A stretch of DNA of 51,818 nucleotides from Flammeovirgaceae bacterium (GTDB lineage Bacteria > Bacteroidota > Bacteroidia > Cytophagales > Cyclobacteriaceae). Positions 1 to 8,332 of this stretch are shown here, in pieces. Position 1 is the first letter of the stretch, and each line of letters begins with the position of its first letter. Under the pieces are notes generated by a model that was not told the DNA's origin, ran no database searches, and saw only the letters and a program-made list of their open reading frames with translations. A program made the position numbers and the translations under genes. The DNA lies in contig JAHEZH010000020.1 in the NCBI GenBank assembly GCA_023251155.1, forward strand, positions 1-51,818, in the 5' to 3' direction.

Positions 1-30
1 ACTTCGACTTTTGATCGCACCCGGAAATGA
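1..30 (+). CDS. 3' end of an upstream gene (partial)
   Basis: An open frame runs from the window edge through nine codons (ending D-R-T-R-K) to a TGA at 28-30. This overlaps the ATG of the next gene in an ATGA arrangement, the same junction seen repeatedly in this region (9211, 12010, 12735). Too little is present to identify the product. An MBOAT-type acyltransferase would be a usual partner for the SGNH-like protein that follows, but that is only a guess from context. Confidence 0.35.
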   Translation, partial: TSTFDRTRK

Positions 31-971
31 ATAGTAAAACTTTTTTAATCCGCTTCGCACTAATCACAGGTTCGGTAATCCTGTCTGTGATATTGATCAA
101 TGTGTATGTTGATATCTACGGATTATTTCTGGGCAGGAAAGAAAGAAAAGTGTATAACAATGAGCGTACCTCCAAGTACCTGCTCTCCTACCGTTACATT
201 CCTGAAAACTACGATGCCATTATCATCGGCCCTTCCCTCTCTGCCAACCTCAACCCCCGGCAGATTAAAGGATATACCGTATATAACTCCAGCATCATGG
301 GAGCTAATATTTCCGATCTTCATTATCTGATCAGCAACATCATTGAAAGAGGAAATATCAAACTGGCTATCATCTGCCTGGATCCTTACCTCACCAAAGA
401 TTTTGGTAAGAAAAATGTAACCATCAATCCGAAGGAATATGCCGGTGCACTAGGATCTACCAATTTATCCAAAACCTACCTGATGTACTTCATCAGAAAA
501 TACAATCTCCTGCCCAACTCCTACGCCCCGGACATCATTGATGAGAATGGATGGAATAATTTCGAGCTGGAGATGAAAGACCTTCATCCTGAAAAAATCA
601 TCGAACAAAAAGCCAGGTTGCGTCAATTTGAAAAAACAGAGATCAATGAAGAAGCTTACAAAGAACTACGAACCGTTCTGGAAGAACTTCGCACCAGGCA
701 CATCAAAGTAGTTGGCTATTTTAGCCCGGTACCCTATCAGCTCTACTCCATCGGAAGCGACAAGTATCACTCTTTCGAAACCAAGATCAGAAAACTGTTC
801 ACTACCGATGATATTGTTTTAAACCTCAATGAAGAAAAATACTGGCCCGTTACTTCTGACTATCGTTATTTTATCGATCACGGGCACCTCAGCGCTTCTG
901 GTCAGGATTTTGTTCTAAGAGAAATACAAAATAGTCTATCCAAAAACGATTCAATCAATCATCCCCAATAG
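27..971 (+). CDS. Membrane-anchored SGNH-hydrolase-like protein of a polysaccharide locus
   Basis: A 314-aa protein with one N-terminal membrane segment (about residues 7-28) and an exported globular domain. Two SGNH hydrolase hallmarks are visible: a block I-like I-G-P-S-L-S motif with Ser70 as candidate nucleophile, and a C-terminal block V-like D284-H-G-H287. Proteins of this shape (DltD/AlgX-like) transfer or remove acyl groups on exopolysaccharides. Here it directly precedes an O-antigen ligase/polymerase, so O-acetylation of the polymer made by this locus is the likely role. The ATG overlaps the stop of the previous frame. Family-level assignment rests on the two motifs only; the substrate is unknown. 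Confidence 0.7.
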   Translation: MNSKTFLIRFALITGSVILSVILINVYVDIYGLFLGRKERKVYNNERTSKYLLSYRYIPENYDAIIIGPSLSANLNPRQIKGYTVYNSSIMGANISDLHYLISNIIERGNIKLAIICLDPYLTKDFGKKNVTINPKEYAGALGSTNLSKTYLMYFIRKYNLLPNSYAPDIIDENGWNNFELEMKDLHPEKIIEQKARLRQFEKTEINEEAYKELRTVLEELRTRHIKVVGYFSPVPYQLYSIGSDKYHSFETKIRKLFTTDDIVLNLNEEKYWPVTSDYRYFIDHGHLSASGQDFVLREIQNSLSKNDSINHPQ

Positions 972-995
972 CAAATTCAAAAAAACATTCCCTCG

Positions 996-2480
996 TTGAA
1001 AAGCTTCACTGGTCATAACGCCTCTGTTTTCACCTTATACAACATCGGGTTGTTCATCGGGCTGCTGGCTGGATCATTACTTATCTCATTTCTGGTAGGT
1101 ACACAGGGAATAGTGGCTGGGGCGATAATCGTCACACTGTTTCTTGGATTGCCCATCTTATTAAAGATAATAGTCGATGTTGAATTTGGGCTCTACTTTC
1201 TGATCTGGTATGGCTATTTTCTTTTCCTGATAGCTCGCCTGGTGCTGCCGGCAAAAGTACCTACGGGCATTGGAGTAGACGTTATCGAAGGAGCTTTGCT
1301 GTTAGGAATACTTCTCGCTGAATCCGGCAAAAAAAAATGGGATTGGAGCTATTTTAAAAATCCCGTTACCTACTTACTCATTCTGCTTTACTTCTATAAC
1401 ATACTACAGGTGTTCAATCCGAATGCGGTATCACTTACGGCCTGGATTGCTTCTACCCGTGGATTGCTTTTTGAAGTCTTTACCTATTTCATTGTAGTTA
1501 AACTATTCACCAATCTTGAAATCATCAAGAAGTTTACCAAATGGTGGTTGTTTCTTGCCTTGCTGGCTGCGCTTTATGGTTTCTTTCAGGAGTACTTTGG
1601 ATACCAGGAATTTGAGTGGCGTGATATCTACAGCAGTCCACAAACCATTGCTCTTATCCAGAACATTGGTATCCTTCGAAAGTTCTCTTTCATGTCTGAT
1701 GTGACTACGTTCGGTATTCTCATGGCGGCAGCAGGAGTGTTCTGCTCGATACTTGCATTAGGACCAGTGGGTACAAAAAACAAAATCATCCTGTCGATAA
1801 GTGCGTTGCTCATGTTCATCTCCATGAGTTTTTCAGGAACACGTACGGCAACGGCCATCGTACCTGTTGGATTAATGATTTACATTCTGATGAACATTAC
1901 CAATCGGAATACACTTATTCTTTTGTTCATCTCCATCATTGGTTTTTGCGTGATCCTGTTCGGTCCATTCTATGGCGGTGTCGTTACCCGTATCAGAACC
2001 ACATTTGAGCCTTCCAAAGACGCTTCGATGAACGTGAGGGAGTTTAATAGAAAAAGAATACAACCTTATATCCACGAGCATCCTTTTGGTGGAGGTGTAA
2101 ACACCACCGATGGAGAAGGTGAAGCATTAGCCCCTGGACACCCCCTGGCAGGTTTTGCTACAGACGGAGGATACCTCAAAACAGCGCTGACAACGGGATG
2201 GATTGGGCTCATCCTGCTGATGGCTGTATACTTCACTACCATTGCTATTGGAGTCACTAACTTTTACAGAGCCAAAAACCCTTTTATAAAATCGATGTAC
2301 GGAGCGTATATTGCATTTTTCTTTGCATTGCTGGTCGCCAATTATACTCAATCCGCAATGCTGCAAAAGCCAACAGGGATGATTGTCTATTCGATATTGG
2401 TAATTATGCCTAACTTGATCAAATTTGACGATAAGCCTGAAGCGGAAATAATGAACAAAAAAGCAAGTGCGTCGGTCTGA
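996..2480 (+). CDS. O-antigen ligase/polymerase (Wzy/WaaL-like) membrane protein
   Basis: A 494-aa protein with about 10-12 membrane segments. It carries a Wzy_C-type region: a S-G-T-R-T-A segment followed by a hydrophobic helix, and a large periplasmic loop near residues 350-390 containing H-P-F-G-G-G, as in O-antigen ligases and polysaccharide polymerases. It would polymerise undecaprenyl-linked repeat units, or ligate them, on the periplasmic face of the inner membrane. The start is TTG at 996, 25 bases after the upstream stop, with no visible Shine-Dalgarno sequence, which is normal in Bacteroidota. Sequence alone cannot separate polymerase from ligase. A short TolC-like gene follows 38 bases downstream. 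Confidence 0.82.
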   Translation: MKSFTGHNASVFTLYNIGLFIGLLAGSLLISFLVGTQGIVAGAIIVTLFLGLPILLKIIVDVEFGLYFLIWYGYFLFLIARLVLPAKVPTGIGVDVIEGALLLGILLAESGKKKWDWSYFKNPVTYLLILLYFYNILQVFNPNAVSLTAWIASTRGLLFEVFTYFIVVKLFTNLEIIKKFTKWWLFLALLAALYGFFQEYFGYQEFEWRDIYSSPQTIALIQNIGILRKFSFMSDVTTFGILMAAAGVFCSILALGPVGTKNKIILSISALLMFISMSFSGTRTATAIVPVGLMIYILMNITNRNTLILLFISIIGFCVILFGPFYGGVVTRIRTTFEPSKDASMNVREFNRKRIQPYIHEHPFGGGVNTTDGEGEALAPGHPLAGFATDGGYLKTALTTGWIGLILLMAVYFTTIAIGVTNFYRAKNPFIKSMYGAYIAFFFALLVANYTQSAMLQKPTGMIVYSILVIMPNLIKFDDKPEAEIMNKKASASV

Positions 2481-2518
2481 AAAAAATAACAACAGTATAC
2501 CATAAAATAACCAACCCA

Positions 2519-3229
2519 ATGACACCCAAATTTTTAAAATCCCTTTGTCATTTAGTGCTGATTCTGTTGCCAGGAATCCTGGCTGCCCAGAAGGTGGATT
2601 ACAATACCATTATTCTTCCTTCCAATGCTCAGGACATTTCTTTTGAAGAAAAACTGGTACGACTGGCCTGGAACAACAGCCCTAACACACAGATACTAAA
2701 TCATCAGTCAAATATTGCCAGGTACGATGTGAAGCTGGCTAACCGCCAGTGGCTGAGTCAGGTGAGCGCTGCAGGTAATATCAATGAATACACCATTAAT
2801 CCCCCGGCAAATCAAACATTTCCCCTGTTCTATCCGAGGTACAACTTCAGCGCGATGCTGAGCCTAAGCAATATTTTTGGAGATCCCCTCAAATCAAAAC
2901 GAGCCAAAGAAGAGGTTCAGATTGCAGCACAGAACATCAATAGCGAGAAGCTGAGAGTCAGAGCGGAGGTCTTAAGAAGATACCAGGTATACTTAACCAG
3001 CATTGAACTTTTGAAAATACAAACGGAAATTGCCTCCGATGCTTCCAACACCTATGATCTGACAAAAGGAAAATTTGAGAAGGGAACAGTGACTATCGAG
3101 CAATACAATCTCATTCTTGACAATAAAAACGCTCAAAACTCAAAGCGGGTGGTGGCTCAGAGTAATGTAAACATTGCCATCATTGATCTGGAAGAATTGA
3201 TTGGTGTAAAACTGGAAGACGTCCAATAA
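2519..3229 (+). CDS. Short TolC-family-like outer-membrane/periplasmic protein
   Basis: A 236-aa protein with a signal peptide (residues 1-23, ending at L-A-A-Q). The mature part is a long alpha-helical, TolC/OEP-like region with the usual A-x-x-x-L-x-x-A-x-x-N-N-S-P start and a repeated Lys/Glu-rich hairpin. It is about half the length of a normal TolC protomer (around 450 residues) and ends cleanly at a conserved-looking G-V-K-L-E-D segment. It is therefore probably a genuine short family member rather than a truncated gene. Its position after the polymerase suggests it takes part in export of the polysaccharide, but this is inferred from context. Confidence 0.7.
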   Translation: MTPKFLKSLCHLVLILLPGILAAQKVDYNTIILPSNAQDISFEEKLVRLAWNNSPNTQILNHQSNIARYDVKLANRQWLSQVSAAGNINEYTINPPANQTFPLFYPRYNFSAMLSLSNIFGDPLKSKRAKEEVQIAAQNINSEKLRVRAEVLRRYQVYLTSIELLKIQTEIASDASNTYDLTKGKFEKGTVTIEQYNLILDNKNAQNSKRVVAQSNVNIAIIDLEELIGVKLEDVQ

Positions 3230-3230
3230 A

Positions 3231-4868
3231 TCACTCTGTCTTTGGTCTGAGATACACCTCCACCACATTGGTCGGATTGTCTCTCGGTGCCTGGAACGTA
3301 TTCACTTTGATATAATTTTTCTGAAGACATGCCCTTACTTCATCAGGATAAAACTGATTGAGGTTAGGAATGTATTCAAACAAGACTACATCGTATTCCT
3401 GGCGGGTGATCTTATCGCAATATTCACCTATCTCCTTATCAAAAATAGATACATTACGATGGTACCACATCGGCTCATTTACGGCGGGAGCAAAGCCGAG
3501 TTCATGTTCCAGTGGTGTGAGCTCTGACATATTAAGTACTTTCACCCCTGGCTTATGAATGATCTCCAGCTTCATCAGTGAATCGATACCGGCTATGGTC
3601 CCTTCAGGAAGCAGTACGTTATCGAATGTTTTGTAAGGCGCTTTTTTCCAGTTGATCCTGGCCACTACCTGAGTGGAATCAGGCTTGAACCAGGAGTATT
3701 TAGACACCTGATTGCGCGTACCATCCTGCGCAAACAGACCTGGCACCATGCGGTCAATAATGCGTTGCCCATAGCGCCAGTAATCCGCCGACCACCAGAA
3801 CATAATCATCAATACCATGAGAGAGAAGCCCCACACTTTCACTTTATCAAAAGTGAAAGCGACATTACTGATCAGAAATGCAAAAGCAATGCTGTGAAAG
3901 TAAATATTTACATTGTGAGGAATATAGCTCGTTACCTGCACCAGCATTGCCTGAATGAGAATTGAAAACGTAAACAAAGCAAAGAGGAATTTCTTTTTAT
4001 TAGTCAGATAATCTTCTTCCGTGTTCACATTTTTAATAACCACAAACACCACTGCCAGCAAATAGAATTTAATCCACTCGGAGCCTTCAAATATATCGCG
4101 TAGAATATCGCTGAGATTCACTCTGGAATTATGCGGTGGTCTGCCCCAGTTAAACCAGTATAGAAAATCGTGAGACAAGAAAGGCACGACAAACAGTGCC
4201 GCGAACAAAACGCCAAAAGCAGCATAGAGTAAAATCCATTTCACTTTCTTCTCCACCAAAAAATTATAGAGCAACAGCACCGAGCCGGTAATGACAGCCA
4301 GCGCTCCGCCGTCTTGTTTGGTGAAGACCGCGAGCACCAGAAAGAAGGCCCCCAGCATCAGCTGAATGATCTTTCTGCGGTTGGATTCACTGAATATATG
4401 TTCTAGCAGAAAGTGAATGGCAACCAGCTCAAAAATGAAAACCGTATGATTATACCACGGCCAGAAGTTGACAAAGACAAACGAGATACAGTAAATTAAT
4501 AACGACAAGAACACATTCATCGGAGAAACTCCTAACTTTTTCAGAATAGAGCGAAACGCAAAGGCACCGATGAGATTAATGAATACCTGCGCTTTAATCA
4601 ATGACGACATGAATGGGCCAAAAATTTTAAAGAACAGAGCAGGAATGATCCAGAATCCAAATCCCATTGGCAAATAGAAATCCCTGAAGGGCACCTGCCC
4701 TATCGACATACGGTAAGCACCTTCCCAGGCCAGAAAGAGATTGATCTTAAAAGGGAGAATAATAAAAAGAGGAAGAATTGAAAAAAAGAGGATCATCCCT
4801 ATCTGGGCGATTTCCATTTTTTTCAATTTTATTATTTCCTTGATGGTCATAAGCGAGGTATTGTTCAT
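3231..4868 (-). CDS. GT-C glycosyltransferase, GT39/ArnT-like polytopic protein
   Basis: A 545-aa protein with an N-terminal membrane helix followed by an acidic extracytoplasmic motif, W-E-G-A-Y-R-M-S-I-G-Q-V-P-F-R-D-F, near residues 50-66. This is the signature of PMT/GT39-like transferases that use polyprenyl-phosphate sugars. About 10-11 membrane segments follow, then a soluble C-terminal domain of roughly 150 residues. It ends tail to tail with the TolC-like gene (one base between stops), and the GT14-like gene lies 6 bases upstream on the same strand, so the two are probably cotranscribed. Given the arabinose-lipid operon nearby, polyprenyl-phosphate arabinofuranose is a possible donor, but nothing in this protein proves it. 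Confidence 0.72.
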   Translation of the reverse strand: MNNTSLMTIKEIIKLKKMEIAQIGMILFFSILPLFIILPFKINLFLAWEGAYRMSIGQVPFRDFYLPMGFGFWIIPALFFKIFGPFMSSLIKAQVFINLIGAFAFRSILKKLGVSPMNVFLSLLIYCISFVFVNFWPWYNHTVFIFELVAIHFLLEHIFSESNRRKIIQLMLGAFFLVLAVFTKQDGGALAVITGSVLLLYNFLVEKKVKWILLYAAFGVLFAALFVVPFLSHDFLYWFNWGRPPHNSRVNLSDILRDIFEGSEWIKFYLLAVVFVVIKNVNTEEDYLTNKKKFLFALFTFSILIQAMLVQVTSYIPHNVNIYFHSIAFAFLISNVAFTFDKVKVWGFSLMVLMIMFWWSADYWRYGQRIIDRMVPGLFAQDGTRNQVSKYSWFKPDSTQVVARINWKKAPYKTFDNVLLPEGTIAGIDSLMKLEIIHKPGVKVLNMSELTPLEHELGFAPAVNEPMWYHRNVSIFDKEIGEYCDKITRQEYDVVLFEYIPNLNQFYPDEVRACLQKNYIKVNTFQAPRDNPTNVVEVYLRPKTE

Positions 4869-4874
4869 TAAAAT

Positions 4875-5792
4875 CTATTCAGATTGGTTCTTCAGTAGCT
4901 CCTGATTGATTCTCTCCAGAAGCTGTGGTTGTGCATCAAAGTCAAACTTTCGCGCAAACAACTTATCGGATGATTTTATCCTGTCAAAATCATCAAAATC
5001 AAAAAATGCCGGTGAAGGGTTGTTTTTATTCTTCCAGTTAATCAAAGTGATTGTTTGATTTTCAACAGACGCCATAAGCAGTTGATCACCATCATTGAAG
5101 AGAGCCGTTTGTATATAAATCTCTTCCGGGCTGAAACAATAGGTAAAAAAGCGCCATAGCTTCGGACGCTGTTTATAAAAATCAACCACTGCGTGAACTG
5201 CTTTCTTATGCAAGCAAACCCAATGCTCTCCGCCATACGGCACAATTCCTTCCGGGAGCTTTCTCTCCTTTGCCAGAAATAATCCAAAGAAGAAGTTCAA
5301 TATTTTTCGCGGCAGCCCCGTAGCACCGGGAGGAAGCGGATATTCAAATATTTTATTCCTGAAGAAGAAATAATATTTACGAATGCGATTAATCTCTTTT
5401 CCTTCCATCCAGAAAGGCGCAGGCATCTTGTAATAGTCAACAAAGCTTTTACCATTGTTCTTTTCCAGAAAAGCAAAAATCTCCTTCGTGCTCTTGATCG
5501 GATAATCTGCCCCACTGAGAAAGATCACATAATCACAATCGTATTTCAATGCGGCCTTTACTCCTTCCATGGAAGCCCACGAGATTCCAGCGTATCCCCA
5601 TGCACTCTTGAACCGGGGAAGCAAAACCAGGTTTTTGAAACTCGTACTATCCACTTGCTTCAAAAAAATATCCAGATCTACCCGCTTATCTACGTGCAGA
5701 AACAAATACGTATTGTCGGATTGAATGGCAGTCAACAACTGCCGAAGCTGATGGGGCTTCTGATGTGCTAAAATAACGTAACCTAATTTCAG
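4875..5792 (-). CDS. GT14-like (core-2/I-branching type) glycosyltransferase, non-ATG start
   Basis: The protein resembles bacterial members of the GT14 'branching enzyme' family: a Y-L-F-L-H-V-D-K-R segment, then F-L-S-G-A-D-Y-P-I, a W-M-E-G region and G-E-H-W-V-C-L. The only start of conventional type is TTG at 5738. The frame stays open upstream and encodes L-K-L-G-Y-V-I-L-A-H-Q-K-P-H-Q-L-R-Q, the expected beginning of the family (strand 1 plus the A-H motif). I therefore place the start at CTG 5792; ATT codons at 5795 and 5798 are alternatives. There is no in-frame ATG. It lies six bases upstream of the GT39-like gene on the same strand and would act in the cytoplasm or on the inner leaflet. 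Confidence 0.75.
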   Translation of the reverse strand: MKLGYVILAHQKPHQLRQLLTAIQSDNTYLFLHVDKRVDLDIFLKQVDSTSFKNLVLLPRFKSAWGYAGISWASMEGVKAALKYDCDYVIFLSGADYPIKSTKEIFAFLEKNNGKSFVDYYKMPAPFWMEGKEINRIRKYYFFFRNKIFEYPLPPGATGLPRKILNFFFGLFLAKERKLPEGIVPYGGEHWVCLHKKAVHAVVDFYKQRPKLWRFFTYCFSPEEIYIQTALFNDGDQLLMASVENQTITLINWKNKNNPSPAFFDFDDFDRIKSSDKLFARKFDFDAQPQLLERINQELLKNQSE

Positions 5793-5911
5793 AATAATGG
5801 ATTTAAAACGGTTGCAGTAACAATTTTGAGTCTGACTCGAACTTACTTCAAAATTTGATAATTAAGACTGCAAATGATAACTTTATATTCCTATTAACCC
5901 CGCCCTGTTTT

Positions 5912-7069
5912 ATGAAAAAAATGATAATGATTCCCTTAATCGGGTTGGTGCTGTGCACTGCCTGGAGTTGTAAAGACAAAGACACTACCGATGCGGCAGC
6001 TCCTATTCCAAAAATTGAATCCTACTTTGATGCCGCGTATGTTGCCTCTACCGGATTTGAAGATTTTAACAAAACCATTGCTGTTTCTGATGGAAAGCCC
6101 GTAAGAGTATTCAAAGATCTGATCGGGGATAAGGATTTGATTTGGAGTAAACAAGTAGGCGTTAATGGTGACGATGTGCCCGGCCCATTATGGCCAACTC
6201 CTCCTACTTATAGCAAAGACGGTATGGGAGGATCCGTGTTAGTCCAGAATATCAGCCCCAATCAATGGCTGAGTAAAGATTTTGCTGCTGTTCCTCAGCC
6301 CTATGACGTTTATATCGTTCTGAGAGAGAATCAGGGTGTACGTTATGAAGGCTATTTTCAGGTTGGTTATGGCCTTCGTGATCGCGGAAGTTTTCTTGAA
6401 TTGGCGATGAACGCAAGTACCGGAGGTGGTTCAACATTGGTGAATATGAGTCCACCCACAATTTTTGAACCCTACAAACTGGCCATTGTACGTCTTCGTA
6501 TTGACGGGGCCAAATCCAAACTCTGGATCAATGATGTAATGATACCACCGGGAGAAGTCAATCTGGGCAATGCGCAACTTACCCGATTAGGTTATGGAAC
6601 TCCCTCCCATGCGGATCAACATGATTTCTACGGTATGTGGGTAAAATTCGGAACGTTGAGCGATGCCGATCATAAAAACATTTACGAACAGTTAACATCC
6701 ATCTATACTCCTAATAGTTTTCCGGAATTTCCAATCGCTAACAAAATCAGAATGGATTGGAATAATGCAGGAGGCTGGAATGCCAGCTATACCTATTATA
6801 GCCCAACCGGAGTAGCAGAAGACAAATCAAAAACGGAATACAAATGGGGCTACCATACACTGGGCAAAGACCTCAACACGGTCACTTACCTTCAAGGTAA
6901 AAGCGCCACCACGGCTACGCTTCTTCGAAGTGATTTTCCCACAGAAATACCAGCTCCGCATGATGGAAAAACAACAGAGATCTTTGTGGCTGTTAAAGTG
7001 TATGACGTCAATGGCAAATCATGGACCCGTTTCCTTCGTTCCGAGTTTTTGCAGGATAACAAAAATTAA
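5912..7069 (+). CDS. Lipoprotein of unknown function, possibly with a concanavalin-A-like fold
   Basis: A 385-aa protein beginning with a lipoprotein signal (Met-Lys-Lys, hydrophobic core, L-C-T-A-W-S-C lipobox, lipidated Cys about residue 20). The mature part is rich in beta-strand-like segments and aromatic residues. A central stretch with W-I-N-D-V-M-I resembles LamG/concanavalin-A-like jelly rolls found in surface lipoproteins. I chose the ATG at 5912, not the upstream TTG at 5855, because only the shorter form places the signal peptide at the N-terminus. The gene sits alone on the plus strand between minus-strand glycosyltransferases. Function is not known. Confidence 0.65.
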   Translation: MKKMIMIPLIGLVLCTAWSCKDKDTTDAAAPIPKIESYFDAAYVASTGFEDFNKTIAVSDGKPVRVFKDLIGDKDLIWSKQVGVNGDDVPGPLWPTPPTYSKDGMGGSVLVQNISPNQWLSKDFAAVPQPYDVYIVLRENQGVRYEGYFQVGYGLRDRGSFLELAMNASTGGGSTLVNMSPPTIFEPYKLAIVRLRIDGAKSKLWINDVMIPPGEVNLGNAQLTRLGYGTPSHADQHDFYGMWVKFGTLSDADHKNIYEQLTSIYTPNSFPEFPIANKIRMDWNNAGGWNASYTYYSPTGVAEDKSKTEYKWGYHTLGKDLNTVTYLQGKSATTATLLRSDFPTEIPAPHDGKTTEIFVAVKVYDVNGKSWTRFLRSEFLQDNKN

Positions 7070-8268
7070 GAATCCGAGTATTTGGGTAGTTTATCTTTCT
7101 TCCTCTGTATGGGCATAATCATGGGCATACAGAGGAAGCCCAAAAACATTTGTATCACCGCTACGATGACCCACGTGGTATAGGAAACAACCGAATGACT
7201 GGGTTGTATCCGATCCATCAGATTGCTGAGAGAATAACACAATAAGATAGTTACCACAAGCCCTGCCCCTGCAAAAAAACGGTAACGCCTGGATTGCATC
7301 AAACGAGTGAACTCTTTTTTGTGAATCGAATAATAGTGAACACCTACCGCAATCACCCAGGGAGCAAGCAAATAGAGTATCCGGATCTCGTTAAAAATGG
7401 CTCCGATAAAGGTGGTGACAAAAACGAGAAAAAGGACACTGACCGATGACTGGTAAATCAGGCCGATGGGTTTCGACTCGTACTTGTTTTTTCTAAGGAA
7501 AAAGCTCAGGAGAAAAGGAAACCATAATGGACCAAATGTGATATATGAAAACCCGATCACCTGTATCACATTATTGATATTCCATTTAAAGCCCTCCAGA
7601 AAATCATAGTGCTCCAGTCCGTACCAAAATCGCAGGCCGATCAACGTCATTCCTGCCGTAAATGCCACAGCTAATCGCCATGCCAGATGTTGTTTCCTAT
7701 TGAAGAACAAATTCACAAAAGGAATAATGAGCAACGTTTCCCGACAAAGTACTCCCAATACAGAAATGATAAAGAGGGGAGCTAACCGGTTATCCACTAT
7801 ACTTATCAGCCCAAGCAGTAACAGCGAATAGGCCATCATATCTTCACGGGTATGCACCGGAAGATTATAAGCAAGCAGAAAGGCAGGTAGAAGAGAGAAA
7901 ATAATGGCACCCATTAAAGCATAGTGCTCCAGGTCAATTTTTATGAGGAAATAATAAAACAGAAAGATCGCAAAGGTTTGAAAAAAGAAGGCGTAGGCAG
8001 CATAAACATGGAAAAACAAATCATTATCATCCGAATGTTGCTTTAACGCTGAATACGTCCCTTCTACTACAACACGGTGAAGCATACGATACTTGAAAGG
8101 TGCTTCTTTACCAATACTCCATCGGTACAAGGAGTCGGGAGGTGTCTTCAGTTCACCCGCCAGATAAAATTCGTCACCTACAGAACCGTTGAGGAGATAG
8201 TTACTGATCGAAAAGGTAAGGATAGAAAAAAAGAAGAGTATCAGTATTTTTTTTAACGAAGCATTCAA
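7066..8268 (-). CDS. Polytopic membrane protein, possible GT-C-type glycosyltransferase
   Basis: A 400-aa protein with about 10 membrane segments. A polar, acidic first external loop (D-E-F-Y-L-A-G-E, about residues 32-39) follows the first helix, as in GT-C enzymes. Further charged motifs, R-E-D-M-M-A-Y, C-R-E-T-L-L and N-E-I-R-I-L, sit at membrane borders. I cannot assign a family. Context argues for a role in surface glycan assembly, since all neighbours are glycosyltransferases or arabinose-lipid genes. It is divergent from the operon beginning at 8333 (64 bases between starts) and overlaps the stop of the lipoprotein gene by four bases. Confidence 0.6.
   Translation of the reverse strand: MNASLKKILILFFFSILTFSISNYLLNGSVGDEFYLAGELKTPPDSLYRWSIGKEAPFKYRMLHRVVVEGTYSALKQHSDDNDLFFHVYAAYAFFFQTFAIFLFYYFLIKIDLEHYALMGAIIFSLLPAFLLAYNLPVHTREDMMAYSLLLLGLISIVDNRLAPLFIISVLGVLCRETLLIIPFVNLFFNRKQHLAWRLAVAFTAGMTLIGLRFWYGLEHYDFLEGFKWNINNVIQVIGFSYITFGPLWFPFLLSFFLRKNKYESKPIGLIYQSSVSVLFLVFVTTFIGAIFNEIRILYLLAPWVIAVGVHYYSIHKKEFTRLMQSRRYRFFAGAGLVVTILLCYSLSNLMDRIQPSHSVVSYTTWVIVAVIQMFLGFLCMPMIMPIQRKKDKLPKYSDS
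7099..7138. terminator. Perfect inverted repeat at convergent gene ends
   Basis: A 13-bp perfect inverted repeat (7099-7111 with 7126-7138, loop 14 bases) begins 30 bases after the stop of the lipoprotein gene and lies within the last codons of the opposing membrane-protein gene. No T-run follows on the plus strand, so its action as a terminator for the plus-strand gene is only likely. Confidence 0.35.
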
Positions 8269-8305
8269 GGTTTGGGGTTTTGTAGGTTAATCTGATGCAA
8301 ATTAA

Positions 8306-8313
8306 TACCTTCG
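8306..8313 (+). promoter_or_regulatory. Possible Bacteroidota -7 element of the arabinose-lipid operon
   Basis: The octamer TACCTTCG matches the Bacteroidota TAnnTTTG -7 element at all but one fixed position and lies 20 bases before the ATG at 8333. A TTTG lies upstream near 8278-8282, but the spacing of about 23 bases is longer than usual. The divergent gap is only 64 bases, so a promoter must be here if the operon has its own. Confidence 0.25.
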
Positions 8314-8332
8314 AATAAAAATAGTGTAATAA

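Noticed and set aside
2127-2525. 132-codon minus-strand open frame
   Set aside because: It lies fully opposite the well-supported O-antigen ligase/polymerase gene and has no domain of its own.
2519-3229. Short TolC-like gene as a pseudogene
   Set aside because: It has an intact signal peptide, no internal stop or frameshift, and the downstream DNA does not continue a TolC frame.
5855-5911. N-terminal extension of the lipoprotein gene from a TTG
   Set aside because: The extension would put 19 extra residues before a clear lipoprotein signal peptide.
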